A DNA stretch of 64,000 bases, from positions 1 to 64,000 of the forward strand of contig JANYJA010000134.1 of NCBI GenBank assembly GCA_025358575.1, given 5' to 3'. The position numbers and the translations under genes are program-made. Shown here piece by piece: positions 1 to 8,057 of this stretch; position 1 is the stretch's first letter; every line of letters begins with the position of its first letter. The notes beneath the pieces are model-generated. The model was not told the origin of the DNA. It made no database searches and saw nothing but the letters and a program-made list of their open reading frames with translations. Source of the stretch: Terriglobia bacterium. GTDB taxonomy: Bacteria > Acidobacteriota > Terriglobia > Bryobacterales > Bryobacteraceae.

Positions 1-1
1 T

Positions 2-661
2 GAGAGCGTGCATGGCGCCGAACTCGAAGTGCCGATGTTTACAACCGCTCTCACCACGCCGTTCGACCCAACGGCGCTCCCCATTATCTATATAGCGGGC
101 AAGTCCGGTGTGCGCTTGTTCAAGCCTGGCTACTGGCATTACGGCTCATCCGACATTTTCACCCGCGTTGCCCTAGTGAAGCAGGATGTCGCGGGTCTGG
201 CGACGATGGGTCGCCAGTGCGGGATGGCGCTCGGGCTGCATAACCACTCTGGAGACAATGTTGGCGAGGCGGTTTGGGACAGTCAGTCGATCCTCTCCGA
301 TATCGATCCGCGCTGGGCCGGTTTCTATTTTGACCCGTGTCACGCAACCGCGGAGGGCGGCCTGTCGGGATGGGAGATCTCACTTCGACTCGCGCTTCCG
401 CGAATCAAGATGGTGGCAATAAAGGATTTCTACTGGGCTAAAAAAGGCGCCGCTTGGGAAATGCAGATGTGCCCTCTCGGCGAGGGAATGGTCAACTGGC
501 CCAAATTTTTTTCGATGCTGGCGCGCGGCGGATTCGATGGGCCCATTTCGCTGCATGTCGAATACGAACCAAAGGACGAGCTCGCCGCCATGGCGCGCGA
601 CGTGGAATTTGCGAGAAAGCAGCTCCGCGCGGCCTACGGCAGCATGATCTCGGGATCGTAA
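2..661 (+). CDS. sugar phosphate isomerase/epimerase family protein (5'-partial)
   Basis: The frame is open to the left window edge, so the amino terminus is missing; about 220 residues remain of a family usually near 280-300. The sequence fits the xylose-isomerase-like TIM barrel: GLHNHSGD, then FDPCHA and KDFYW, which in this family carry His, Asp and Glu/Lys metal or substrate ligands on successive strands. The carboxy-terminal HVEY segment is the usual last metal-binding Glu region. Such enzymes interconvert sugars or inositol derivatives in the cytoplasm; the substrate cannot be read from the sequence. A GTG at 8 is in frame but is unlikely to be the true start. Its 3' end overlaps the convergent Cys-rich gene by 28 bases. 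Confidence 0.8.
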   Translation, partial: ESVHGAELEVPMFTTALTTPFDPTALPIIYIAGKSGVRLFKPGYWHYGSSDIFTRVALVKQDVAGLATMGRQCGMALGLHNHSGDNVGEAVWDSQSILSDIDPRWAGFYFDPCHATAEGGLSGWEISLRLALPRIKMVAIKDFYWAKKGAAWEMQMCPLGEGMVNWPKFFSMLARGGFDGPISLHVEYEPKDELAAMARDVEFARKQLRAAYGSMISGS

Positions 662-930
662 CCGGCAAAAGGATCCGGTGCGGGCTCGGGATCCGGATCG
701 GGTCCTGGATGCGGATGGGGCTCCGGATCGGGCGGCGCAAACTGGTTTCCGTGCATCTGCTGGCGCTGGGTCAACACTGAATTGTCCTCCAATCGCACTT
801 CGCAATCGCAGCAATCGCTGCAGCGGAAGCAGCGCTCGCACAAGTGATTGCCGCATGTATCCTTGGTGCAGTAATCGCAAATGCCGGTGGATCCCTCTTC
901 GCAGATTGCGCAGCTAAACGTCATGTTCAT
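634..930 (-). CDS. small cysteine-rich, probably zinc-binding protein with Pro/Asp tail
   Basis: A 98-residue protein that I cannot assign to a named family. The first 43 residues hold eleven cysteines (7, 10, 18, 21, 26, 31, 34, 37, 40, 41, 43) and His29, mostly as CxxC pairs, which suggests one or two structural zinc sites of the treble-clef or B-box kind. The tail from about residue 64 is a Pro-x repeat rich in Asp, Glu and His (PDPEPHPHPGPDPDPEP) that should be disordered and acidic. It is the last gene of a minus-strand operon after DegT and an exported protein, with only 2 bases between genes. There is no signal peptide, so a cytoplasmic protein-protein role is the simplest inference. 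Confidence 0.7.
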   Translation of the reverse strand: MNMTFSCAICEEGSTGICDYCTKDTCGNHLCERCFRCSDCCDCEVRLEDNSVLTQRQQMHGNQFAPPDPEPHPHPGPDPDPEPAPDPFAGYDPEIMLP

Positions 931-932
931 TT

Positions 933-1502
933 CTATTTCCTCGCAGGCGCGTGGCGCGCCGAAGGCGTCTCACGGGAAAGCGTTCCGCGGCAGCGTTGCG
1001 CTTCCCGATCCGCTATTTGAAACTGTTGGTCTTTTTCGGTGGCCATGTCGAGCACGTATTGCTGCAGTTGCTCGCGAACCGGGCCGTCTTCAGCCGCGAC
1101 GCTCAACATCAGATCGGCCAGCGCTGGATTTTGATATTTCCTCAGGCCCTCGCCAACCGACGCCAATTCAGCATGAAATGCTTGGATGCGGAAAAGAAGC
1201 TGCAACGCGTCTGGAAGCTTTTCGGGATGCCCGAGCAGCGCCTGGGCGGACGTTGAAATTGCGTTCGCCTGAGCGATGCTGGCCTTCCACTGAATTGCGT
1301 ACGTGTCAGGCGCGCCCTGCGCCACCCATTCCCGCGGACGGATCTGTTCAAGTATCGGCATGATCCGCGAGACGCCGTCAGAAACGCCGCGCAGTGTCTT
1401 GCCAATGTCCCACGCTTGCGGAACGCTCGCCGATTGCGAACCCAACGGGCACATCGACACGACAAGCAGTAGTGAAAGCCGAAACACTCCCCACTGTATC
1501 AT
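933..1502 (-). CDS. exported hypothetical protein
   Basis: The chosen ATG at 1502 overlaps the stop of the upstream DegT gene in an ATGA arrangement, which argues for translational coupling. The frame stays open further upstream, but that extension lies inside the DegT gene. The 189-residue product begins with a classic signal peptide (Lys/Arg-poor start, LSLLLVV core, probable cleavage after SQSAS). The mature part is helical with no recognisable domain: it contains Gln/Ala-rich amphipathic stretches and a basic tail. Location in the periplasm or attached to the envelope is inferred. Function unknown. Confidence 0.7.
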   Translation of the reverse strand: MIQWGVFRLSLLLVVSMCPLGSQSASVPQAWDIGKTLRGVSDGVSRIMPILEQIRPREWVAQGAPDTYAIQWKASIAQANAISTSAQALLGHPEKLPDALQLLFRIQAFHAELASVGEGLRKYQNPALADLMLSVAAEDGPVREQLQQYVLDMATEKDQQFQIADREAQRCRGTLSRETPSARHAPARK

Positions 1503-2617
1503 TCGGTCGCGCGCAAGATGGCGTCGGAAATTTTGCGGGTCACTGCGTCGTCGCCTAACAACACGCGATGCGGAAACCAGAAGGCGTCTTGGATGCAAGC
1601 CTCCGCGATAGGGCAGGGCTCAACGCGGCAACCACCTGCCCGATAGAGCGGATTACGATAGAGCGTGTGCGGATAGAACGGCGTGCACGGCACGCCAGCG
1701 GCGACCACGGCCTTATGGAACTCGTCTCGCGTTTTGCCGAGAGATTTCGCATCGACGCGCCCCAGCAGCAAGTAGTTTGCGTGGACGCCGGATTTGGGCG
1801 GCACGTGCTGGAATGTGAGCCCAGGGACGTCCGCGAGTGCGTTGCGCACCGCCGCCGCATTGCGCATCCGGCGGCAATTTTGTTCAGGCAGCCGCTCCAG
1901 TTGCGCGAGCAGCACGGCCGCTTGCCACGCCGTGATTCGGTAATTGGTGCCAAGCGAGTAATGATGGAACCATCCGCCATCGGGTCGCCGCCCTTGGTCC
2001 GCAATGGCTCGCACACGTTCCGCAAACGCGGCATCGTTCGACGTCAACATGCCGCCTTCGCCGGCCGTCATCACCTTGGAATTCTGGAAGCTGAACGATC
2101 CCGCGGTGCCGATGCTCCCCGCGCGGCGCCCTTTCCACTCCGACCCATGCGCGTGAGCGGCATCCTCCATCAGAGTGAGCTTGCGTTCTTCCGCGAGCGC
2201 GCCAAGCCGGTCCATATCCGCCATGGGTCCGCCGAAGTGAACCGCGATAATCGCGCGTGTGCGCGGGCCAATTGCGGCTTTCACGCGCTCGGGGTCGATG
2301 TTGAAGCTGTACGGCTCGATGTCCACGAACACGGGGGTGGCCCCGACGCGAGAGACCGCGGTCGCTGTGGAGATGAACGAAATCGCGGGCACGATCACTT
2401 CGTCGCCTGCGCCGATGCCGCATGCCTCCAGCGCCATTTCGATAGTGACCGTTCCATTGAACGCGCTCACGCCGTAAGCGCATTGTTGAAATGCCGCGAA
2501 CTCGCGCTCGAGCCGCCCTACGAATTCGTGATACCCGCCCCAGCGTTCGCTTGCGAGCACGGCGCGCAGCAACTCCAGCTCGCGCTCGCCCGATATGGGC
2601 CATTGGGGAATGGTCAT
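1499..2617 (-). CDS. DegT/DnrJ/EryC1/StrS family PLP-dependent aminotransferase
   Basis: A 372-residue fold-type I aminotransferase of the family that aminates keto-sugars for surface polysaccharides or antibiotics. Visible hallmarks are the GDEVIVPAISFISTA segment, MEDAAHAHGS (the Asp that holds the PLP pyridine nitrogen), and SFQNSKVMTAGEGG, where Lys181 is the expected Schiff-base lysine. Length is normal for the family. It heads an operon with an exported protein and a Cys-rich protein and reads away from the small gene at 2631, sharing a 13-base intergenic gap. The partners are unusual because no sugar nucleotide genes are adjacent, so the substrate is unclear. Confidence 0.92.
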   Translation of the reverse strand: MTIPQWPISGERELELLRAVLASERWGGYHEFVGRLEREFAAFQQCAYGVSAFNGTVTIEMALEACGIGAGDEVIVPAISFISTATAVSRVGATPVFVDIEPYSFNIDPERVKAAIGPRTRAIIAVHFGGPMADMDRLGALAEERKLTLMEDAAHAHGSEWKGRRAGSIGTAGSFSFQNSKVMTAGEGGMLTSNDAAFAERVRAIADQGRRPDGGWFHHYSLGTNYRITAWQAAVLLAQLERLPEQNCRRMRNAAAVRNALADVPGLTFQHVPPKSGVHANYLLLGRVDAKSLGKTRDEFHKAVVAAGVPCTPFYPHTLYRNPLYRAGGCRVEPCPIAEACIQDAFWFPHRVLLGDDAVTRKISDAILRATE

Positions 2618-2630
2618 ACTTGTTAGATTA

Positions 2631-2891
2631 ATGGATGTGAGCGTCTACGAAGATCGGCGGAAGGAACTGGAGAAGCACGAGTTCATGATGGGCCTTCCGC
2701 GCGGCCGTTTGGCGGTAACGCTCGACGTGCTCACGGACGCGCTGGTGCTGGTTGGGCAGCACGGCGTTTACTGCCAGAGCCTGCGCCAGCCCGGCAAGCC
2801 CGCGATGGACATTCAGATGATTACGAAGTCGATTTCGGATGCGAAAGAATTGATTGCGGGTGTGATGGGGGAACTGAAGCGGGTTTCCTAA
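2631..2891 (+). CDS. small hypothetical protein
   Basis: An 86-residue protein starting at the ATG at 2631; an in-frame GTG further upstream (2595) would run into the DegT gene on the other strand. It is mostly alpha-helical with mixed charge, and I see no signal peptide, transmembrane segment or known motif. The central part (TLDVLTDALVLVGQHG) is hydrophobic enough to form a helical core. It is followed after 6 bases by the vsr remnant. Function unknown. Confidence 0.6.
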   Translation: MDVSVYEDRRKELEKHEFMMGLPRGRLAVTLDVLTDALVLVGQHGVYCQSLRQPGKPAMDIQMITKSISDAKELIAGVMGELKRVS

Positions 2892-2897
2892 AAGCCT

Positions 2898-3361
2898 ATG
2901 GACACAATCTGTCCCGAAGCGCGGTCAAGAAACATGGCCGCGATCCGTTCGCGCGGAAACCGCTCCACGGAGAAAGCGCTTCGAGCGCGATTGGTGCAAG
3001 CTGGAATCAAAGGCTGGAGGGTCTGTGTTCAAGACATTGAAGGCTGTCCCGATTTTGCTTTCAACTCTTGCCAAATCGCAATTTTCGTGGATGGTTCTTT
3101 TGGCATGGCTGTCCAAAATGTCACCGGCCGCCAACATCGAACACCGACTATTGGACAGCGAAACTAGCCCGCAATCGGAAACGAGATCGCCGTGTGACCC
3201 GCAATTTACGGGCACGCGGATGGCGCGTGTTGCGTATTTGGGAGCACGAACTTGCGTTGGCGCCCCTAACCGTCTTACACAGTATCAAGAAAGAATTATG
3301 TCCGTCTTCTCGGATCAAGAAGCCTGCGGAAAGTTTCGCAAGAGCCCGTGCAGCACCTTGA
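2898..3361 (+). pseudogene. vsr: vsr, very short patch repair endonuclease, frameshifted
   Basis: The first 66 codons read MDTICPEARSRNMAAIRSRG...FVDG, the amino-terminal half of a Vsr mismatch endonuclease, including the PDF Asp that binds the catalytic Mg. At 3096/3097 the frame breaks. The next frame continues exactly where Vsr should (FWHGCPKCHRP, then WRVLRIWEHEL) and ends at 3361. Restoring one G gives the canonical TGC codon of the VDGCFWHG motif, so the lesion is a single-base deletion. Vsr normally nicks next to T:G mismatches caused by deamination of 5-methylcytosine made by a Dcm-type methylase. No such methylase is seen here. A sequencing error is the alternative to true loss. Confidence 0.85.
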
Positions 3362-3473
3362 GCTGATCTTCGGGCGTTTCATGGCACGGCCCCAGGCCCC
3401 CCTACTGAGGGTTTCATATCTGTCGTTTACGCTCTTGCTGAACGAGCAATCATAAATTACCGAACTGTTGAGA

Positions 3474-4238
3474 TCACGCAAAGGTAAGCCACGAAACATG
3501 AACAGTCACTCTCTCGGTTTTCCTGAACAGGAGCGGCCCAGAAAGAGGGTTTGGGAAAATCTCATGGAATGGTAACTCCTGGAAATTCCTCACGACGAAC
3601 AGGAAGAAGCGGTCTCTCAATACCGCAGCCACGTTGTATTCCTTGGGAGTCAGCGACAAACTTCCGGTTTTCTCCTTCAGACCTTTGACCTCTACAGCCA
3701 AGAAATTTTCCTCGGCCTCGGTCCGCAACCGGAAATCATACCCACAGCCAAAGCGCGTTGTATTCTCCAGAATGTAACCTTTGAATTCAGGGAGAGTAGG
3801 CTGAATTGACTCAAAATAATGTTCCGCTGCGAGACCAGTGATCAGCCTCTTCGCGAAGCTGGACTCCGTTTCATCCGGTTCGTCGTTCGCTGGAATCTCG
3901 CGCCAGGTGTCGTCGTCGGAGCCCGCGAACGATTTGACTAAACCGGTGAAGGATTCGATATCGAGACCTTTGTATTCCTCATACAGCTTCAGGCAATAGG
4001 CGCGGATAGGCCGCTTATGCCAGCCCTTTCTTCGGTTCGGAAACAACGGGTCGAACTCATCGCGATAGTTTTTGATGGATGCAGGTCTTGACCCCATGGC
4101 GTACCCCATGACGTTAAAGGCCTCCAGGAAGCTTTCAAAGCCAAGTTTCTTCACGCCGAGAGAATCGTATTTCGAAAGATACAGCCCAATCAAGATAAGT
4201 TTTTCTCTAGTCGCGAATCGTTGTGGATTCAACGCCAT
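3474..4238 (-). CDS. DUF3883-type restriction-endonuclease-like protein
   Basis: A protein of about 254 residues. The carboxy-terminal half matches the DUF3883 / NO VEIN type of PD-(D/E)XK nuclease fold: GCGYDFRL, then FLAVEVKG (likely catalytic E-x-K), then SLTPKEYNVAA and FFLFVVRNF. The amino-terminal half is helical and contains SIKNYRDEFDP, as seen in some solitary restriction proteins. I chose the ATG at 4238; a GTG at 4262 would add eight residues. It converges on the broken vsr gene. Vsr and DUF3883 proteins often lie with C5-cytosine methylases, which suggests a restriction-modification or repair locus that has lost its methylase. The enzymatic role is inferred. Confidence 0.75.
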   Translation of the reverse strand: MALNPQRFATREKLILIGLYLSKYDSLGVKKLGFESFLEAFNVMGYAMGSRPASIKNYRDEFDPLFPNRRKGWHKRPIRAYCLKLYEEYKGLDIESFTGLVKSFAGSDDDTWREIPANDEPDETESSFAKRLITGLAAEHYFESIQPTLPEFKGYILENTTRFGCGYDFRLRTEAEENFLAVEVKGLKEKTGSLSLTPKEYNVAAVLRDRFFLFVVRNFQELPFHEIFPNPLSGPLLFRKTERVTVHVSWLTFA

Positions 4239-4271
4239 AGTCTTACGCGCCAAGCTACCCACAGCCCCGTA

Positions 4272-4916
4272 TCACCCCCGCCCCACCACCGGATTCATCC
4301 GCTTCTCACGCCCGATCGTCGTCGATTCTCCATGCCCCGCTATCACCACCACCTCATCCGGCAGCGCGAACAGCTTCCCCTGAATCGATTTCACAATCTG
4401 CTCGCTATCCCCGCCCGGCAGATCCGTTCGTCCGATATTCCCGCGGAAGAGCGTGTCCCCAGCCACCAGTTTCTGCTCGGCCGGAATCCACAAGCTGATG
4501 CTTCCCTGCGTGTGCCCTGGCGTCTCGATCACATGAAATTCAGTCGCGCCCGCCAGCACCACATCGCCTTCCCGCGCCTCCGTGTCGATGCCCGGATTCT
4601 CCGGCGTCTCCACTCCCAACCATGCCGCCTGCCAGTCCAAGCGATCGCTCAGCATGGTGTCGCGTGCGTTCATGTGCACCGGCGCGCCGGTCGCCGCTTT
4701 CAGCTTCGCCGCGCCGCCGATGTGGTCAATATGCGCGTGCGTGATCACGATCGACTTCACGGTTAGCCCGTGCTTGTTCACCATCGCCAGGATCTCCGGG
4801 ATATTGTCGCCCGGGTCCACCACAATCGCCTCGCGGCTTCCCTCGTCACCGAAAATCGAACAGTTGCACTGCAGCATGCCCACCGGCAGGATCTCGTGAA
4901 TCATCTGGTTTCCCAT
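4272..4916 (-). CDS. MBL-fold metallo-hydrolase (YcbL/glyoxalase II-like)
   Basis: 214 residues with the complete metallo-beta-lactamase signature: THAHIDHIGG (two metals bound by HxHxDH), GHTQGS, the bridging Asp in AGDTLF, and a final His in IAGHG. The compact length and ETPGHTQGSISLW region fit the YcbL-like thiolesterase subgroup rather than full glyoxalase II, which has an extra helical domain. It probably hydrolyses thioesters in the cytoplasm. It starts 37 bases from the divergent membrane-protein gene and sits 33 bases upstream of the DUF3883 gene on the same strand. Confidence 0.9.
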   Translation of the reverse strand: MGNQMIHEILPVGMLQCNCSIFGDEGSREAIVVDPGDNIPEILAMVNKHGLTVKSIVITHAHIDHIGGAAKLKAATGAPVHMNARDTMLSDRLDWQAAWLGVETPENPGIDTEAREGDVVLAGATEFHVIETPGHTQGSISLWIPAEQKLVAGDTLFRGNIGRTDLPGGDSEQIVKSIQGKLFALPDEVVVIAGHGESTTIGREKRMNPVVGRG

Positions 4917-4953
4917 TGCATCCTAGCGCAGCAACCCCTCATCATGAAGAGGA

Positions 4954-5370
4954 ATGCTTGATGTTCTTGGTGTAATCCTGCGCTGGCTGCACATTATTTC
5001 GGCGGTCGCGCTGCTCGGCGGGATGATCTACTCCCGTTTTGTCGTGACGCCCGCGCTTTCAACTCTCGTTCCCGAACTTCAACAAAAACTCTCCGACTCC
5101 ATGGCGCGGCGTTATCAGGGCTTGCTCTATACCGCCATCGCCGCGCTGTTGGTCTCCGGAACCTACAATCTGCTGCGCAAGACCGGCCTCACGCCGCTCT
5201 ACCATGCGCTGTTCGGGATCAAAATTCTGCTCGCGCTGCATGTGTTTATAGTTGGGTTTCTCGCGATGCAACCGGGCAATCAGAGGCGCGGCCGCCAAAT
5301 CACCGGCATCGTGATTTCAGGAACTCTAATTGTCGCGATCTCTGCCGTGCTGCGGAAACTTTCGTCATGA
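4954..5370 (+). CDS. small integral membrane protein (CopD/DUF2269-like)
   Basis: 138 residues with four predicted membrane helices: about 5-25, 56-75, 85-105 and 115-135. The amino terminus LRWLHIISAVALLGGMIYSRF resembles the CopD and related families, where the first-helix His may bind copper or haem. A strong ribosome-binding site (AAGAGGA) lies directly before the ATG. The stop overlaps the next start (ATGA at 5367), so it is translationally coupled to ygfZ. Its substrate is unknown. Confidence 0.75.
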   Translation: MLDVLGVILRWLHIISAVALLGGMIYSRFVVTPALSTLVPELQQKLSDSMARRYQGLLYTAIAALLVSGTYNLLRKTGLTPLYHALFGIKILLALHVFIVGFLAMQPGNQRRGRQITGIVISGTLIVAISAVLRKLSS

Positions 5371-6299
5371 CTCCCGGCTACCGGGCTCTGCGCGAATCCG
5401 CCGCGGTGCTCGATCTCTCTCCGCGCGGCCGCATCTATGTCTCCGGCGACGACCGCGCCCGCATCATCCACGCCCTGACCACCAACCATATTCAGCAACT
5501 GCAAACTGGCCAGGGATGCTATGCGTTTTTCCTGAACGCCCAGGGCCGCATCCTCGCCGATGTCAACGTCCTCTGCCTGGAAGATCGCCTGCTGCTCGAT
5601 CTTGAGCCAGAAACGCGCGCGCCGATCCTGGCGCATCTCGATCATTACATTATTGCCGATGATGCGACACCCGACGACGCTACCGATCGCACCTTCTGCT
5701 TAGCCGTCGAAGGCCCCAACGCCGCCGCGCTGCTCGCCCGCGTTGGCGCGCCATTTCCCGAGACACCGCAATCCTTCGTCAAATGGAACGAGGCTCTAGT
5801 CGCAATGCTGACATCCACTGGTGAGCGGGGATTTCGAATCTTCGCCAGCCAGCCACAACGCGCCGAAATTGAATCGCAGCTTTACGCGGCGGGCGCGGTG
5901 GACGCGAGCGCGGTGGACGCTCGAACCGTCCGCATAGAGCATTTTCTGCCGCGCTATGGGGACGATATCGGCCCATCCACTCTCCCGCAGGAAACGCAAC
6001 TTTCGCGCGCGCTGCACTTTGCCAAGGGTTGTTATCTCGGTCAGGAGATTGTTGAGCGCATTCACTCCCGCGCCCACATCAATCGCGTGCTAGTCGGATT
6101 CGAAAGTGACATGCCAGCTATCCCCGCCTCGATCAAGATCTCGTTTGATGGTCAGGATGTAGGAAAAGTAACGAGCACCGCCTTTTCCCCTGCCCTTAAC
6201 AAATTCGTCGGGATCGCGCTGATTCGCGTGTCCGCCTCTAAGCCTGGGACCCTCGTGAATATCGACGGCCCCGCAACCATTCGCGCGCTGGCGACCTGA
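5367..6299 (+). CDS. ygfZ: folate-binding protein YgfZ, Fe-S cluster maintenance
   Basis: 310 residues of the GcvT-like fold. The family fingerprint KGCYLGQE is present near residue 220, with the essential Cys. YgfZ proteins bind tetrahydrofolate and help assemble or repair iron-sulfur enzymes; they lack aminomethyltransferase activity. The amino-terminal LDLSPRGRIYVSGDDRARIIHAL segment and carboxy-terminal beta-barrel are normal. The gene overlaps the upstream membrane protein by 4 bases and ends 1 base before the convergent cysH, whose product is itself an Fe-S enzyme. Confidence 0.93.
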   Translation: MTPGYRALRESAAVLDLSPRGRIYVSGDDRARIIHALTTNHIQQLQTGQGCYAFFLNAQGRILADVNVLCLEDRLLLDLEPETRAPILAHLDHYIIADDATPDDATDRTFCLAVEGPNAAALLARVGAPFPETPQSFVKWNEALVAMLTSTGERGFRIFASQPQRAEIESQLYAAGAVDASAVDARTVRIEHFLPRYGDDIGPSTLPQETQLSRALHFAKGCYLGQEIVERIHSRAHINRVLVGFESDMPAIPASIKISFDGQDVGKVTSTAFSPALNKFVGIALIRVSASKPGTLVNIDGPATIRALAT

Positions 6300-7064
6300 C
6301 TATAGACCCGGATCGAATCCGAGATCGAAGTCTTCTTCCACGTCCTTATTCAAAAGATCCCGCAGCAGAACATCGACCGTGCGCTCCACCTTGCCGTTAG
6401 CACTGAAGTGGATGCCGCACTCCTTCTCGGCGTCCTCTTCCCACCACCACCGGCCAGCGCGCTCGGATTCGCCCGCCACCGTTGCGCGCGTGCAAGGCCC
6501 GCAGCCGATGCTCGTGTAGCCCTTGGCATACAACGGATGAACGGGGACATTGTGCTCGGCCACGTAATCGTCAATCTGGCGGTTGGTCCACTCGATCAGC
6601 GGACTCACCTTCACCAGCGAACCCGCTTCCACTTGCGGCACATTAGCCCTCGTCGGATTATTACCACGGCGCAGTCCGGTCATGTAAGCCCGGAATCCCC
6701 GCAGTTTGCGCCCCAGCGGCCGCACTTTACGAATTTTGCAGCAGAGCATGCGCGAAGCGATGTCTTTGTAAAAAAGATTCGGCCCGTGCCGCAGCAGCAT
6801 GGATTCCACTTCGCTGGTTTCCGGCGAAACGGTCTCGACCTCCACGCCATAGCGCTCGCGCACCTTCTCGATCATGCTGTAGGTCTCTTCCGGCAGCCGG
6901 CCCGTGTCCAGCGTAAACACGCGGAGTTGCGCATTGTGGCGCACGGCCAAGTCGAGAATCACCATACCGCCCTTCTGGAAGCTGGTGCACAATGCGAGGT
7001 CTTTGCCGTAGTGGGCGACGGCCCAGGTGATGATCTCTTCAGCGGGGCGCGATGGGTCCGGCAA
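6300..7064 (-). CDS. cysH: phosphoadenylyl/adenylyl-sulfate reductase, 4Fe-4S type
   Basis: Reduces activated sulfate (APS or PAPS) to sulfite in the assimilatory pathway. The motifs TSFQKGG, TLDTGRLPEET, MTGLRRGNN and the two cysteine pairs (MLCCKIRK and GCGPCTR) are those of the 4Fe-4S cluster-bearing, APS-preferring bacterial class (EC 1.8.4.10). The redox Cys near the carboxy terminus is in ECGIHF. I prefer the TTG start at 7064, 2 bases after the stop of the upstream gene and preceded by GAGG. The ATG at 7136 would overlap that gene by 70 bases and add residues unlike the family. Confidence 0.92.
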   Translation of the reverse strand: MPDPSRPAEEIITWAVAHYGKDLALCTSFQKGGMVILDLAVRHNAQLRVFTLDTGRLPEETYSMIEKVRERYGVEVETVSPETSEVESMLLRHGPNLFYKDIASRMLCCKIRKVRPLGRKLRGFRAYMTGLRRGNNPTRANVPQVEAGSLVKVSPLIEWTNRQIDDYVAEHNVPVHPLYAKGYTSIGCGPCTRATVAGESERAGRWWWEEDAEKECGIHFSANGKVERTVDVLLRDLLNKDVEEDFDLGFDPGL

Positions 7065-7066
7065 TC

Positions 7067-7687
7067 CTACGCCTCGGCTTTGCCGATGAGGATGATCGCT
7101 ATCGGCAGGCTGCCTAAGTTCGTGTTGAGTGTCCAATCGTGCTCTGCTTCCTTGGTGAAAGAGATGCTCCCCGACCCCGGCGCGATGCTAAGTACACCCG
7201 GATGCGGGGTTCCCGTCGCTTTCACGCTCATGGCGATCACTGCCTCTTGGGTGGGCGTCGAAGCCGGATCTTTGTCCAGAGCCGCCGGGATCATGGCCAC
7301 AAAATCGCGTTGCGGTGCCGCGCCCAGGTGATCGCCGGAGACCGGCATCAGCACGTAGCGCAGCGTGTAGATTCCCGGTTTGATGGTTTGCCCGCGGCGG
7401 TCCGCGCCCTGAACCGGAAAGCGAATCACCCCGACCAGACTGCCTACCGGGATAGTTCCCATCGTGACGGCGTCCTCGGTCACCTTCGGACCGCTGGCGA
7501 CAGCCGTTCGGAACCAGACCTCACACACCGAAGACCCGCCGGCATTAACCACCCGGCTTCCGTCTTTTTGAAGCAACGAGCTTACCGCCGGTGCAAGCTC
7601 GGAAGGCGGGGAACCCGCAGGGGCAATTTTATACTGGCCGGAGGCCGCAACTGCCATTGCGGCAAAACTGAGGATTAGATTTTTCAT
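7067..7687 (-). CDS. exported hypothetical protein (DUF2911-like)
   Basis: 206 residues starting at the ATG at 7687 with signal peptide MKNLILSFAAMAVAASGQ. Upstream in-frame codons fall inside the tRNA-Gly gene and are not coding. The middle part (GVIRFPVQGADRRGQTIKPGIYTLRYVLMP, split here only for description) is a beta-rich segment like the DUF2911-type exported proteins that are abundant in Acidobacteriota. It lies 24 bases downstream of tRNA-Gly and is followed almost directly by cysH, so the three could share a transcript. Function unknown. Confidence 0.75.
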   Translation of the reverse strand: MKNLILSFAAMAVAASGQYKIAPAGSPPSELAPAVSSLLQKDGSRVVNAGGSSVCEVWFRTAVASGPKVTEDAVTMGTIPVGSLVGVIRFPVQGADRRGQTIKPGIYTLRYVLMPVSGDHLGAAPQRDFVAMIPAALDKDPASTPTQEAVIAMSVKATGTPHPGVLSIAPGSGSISFTKEAEHDWTLNTNLGSLPIAIILIGKAEA

Positions 7688-7711
7688 GGGGCCATCCTGG
7701 GGTGAAGAAAT

Positions 7712-7787
7712 TGGAGCGGGAGACGGGATTCGAACCCGCGACATCGACCTTGGCAAGGTCGCACTCTACCAACTGAGCTACTCCCGC
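7712..7787 (-). tRNA. tRNA-Gly (GCC)
   Basis: Reverse strand folds as a full cloverleaf: acceptor GCGGGAG paired with CTCCCGC, D arm GCTC..GAGT, anticodon loop TTGCCAA giving anticodon GCC (glycine), and T loop TTCGAAT between CGGG-type stem strands. The 3' CCA is encoded (7712-7714). It is the last gene before the origin region on the left side. Confidence 0.97.
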
Positions 7788-8057
7788 AACGAAAATCTTA
7801 TTTTCTACTGCCGCAAGGCATCGTGTCAAACTATGTGACTGGGTCATTACGCTATCGCTGTAGGTTTATGATTCTAATAGTATTTAAAAATTGCTACCAT
7901 TTCACATATCTGTGCTAGACTACCTTTGCTGATCGATATTAACTCGGGATCGGCATACAGATCGACCGCCGTTTCGCCCCCCTGCTCGACAGAGTTTGAG
8001 CCCCGGTAACGTGTGAATTTGTTGGTTTTTTTCCCGAGGGAAAAGTGTGTATTTGTT
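7788..8057. other. candidate chromosomal origin region (oriC)
   Basis: The 270-base region between tRNA-Gly and dnaA is the only long gap beside dnaA. It contains an AT-rich stretch at about 7867-7895 (TTTATGATTCTAATAGTATT and following) that could unwind, three GATC sites between 7931 and 7971, and a possible extended -10 (TGCTAGACT, 7913-7921). Gene direction switches here: genes to the left read leftward and dnaA, dnaN and gyrB read rightward. However, I find no cluster of DnaA boxes; the single good box lies at its right end. Origin function is therefore inferred mainly from position. Confidence 0.4.

Noticed and set aside
1568-2626. 352-codon open frame opposite DegT
   Set aside because: Antisense shadow; His/Arg/Ala-rich composition and no domain, while DegT motifs are clear on the other strand.
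7067-7136. 70-base overlap between cysH and the upstream exported gene
   Set aside because: An alternative TTG start at 7064 with GAGG upstream removes the overlap and the extra residues do not match CysH.
8013-8057. Amino-terminal extension of DnaA from the upstream GTG
   Set aside because: The 15 extra residues do not resemble DnaA, there is no ribosome-binding site and the DnaA box overlaps the later GTG.
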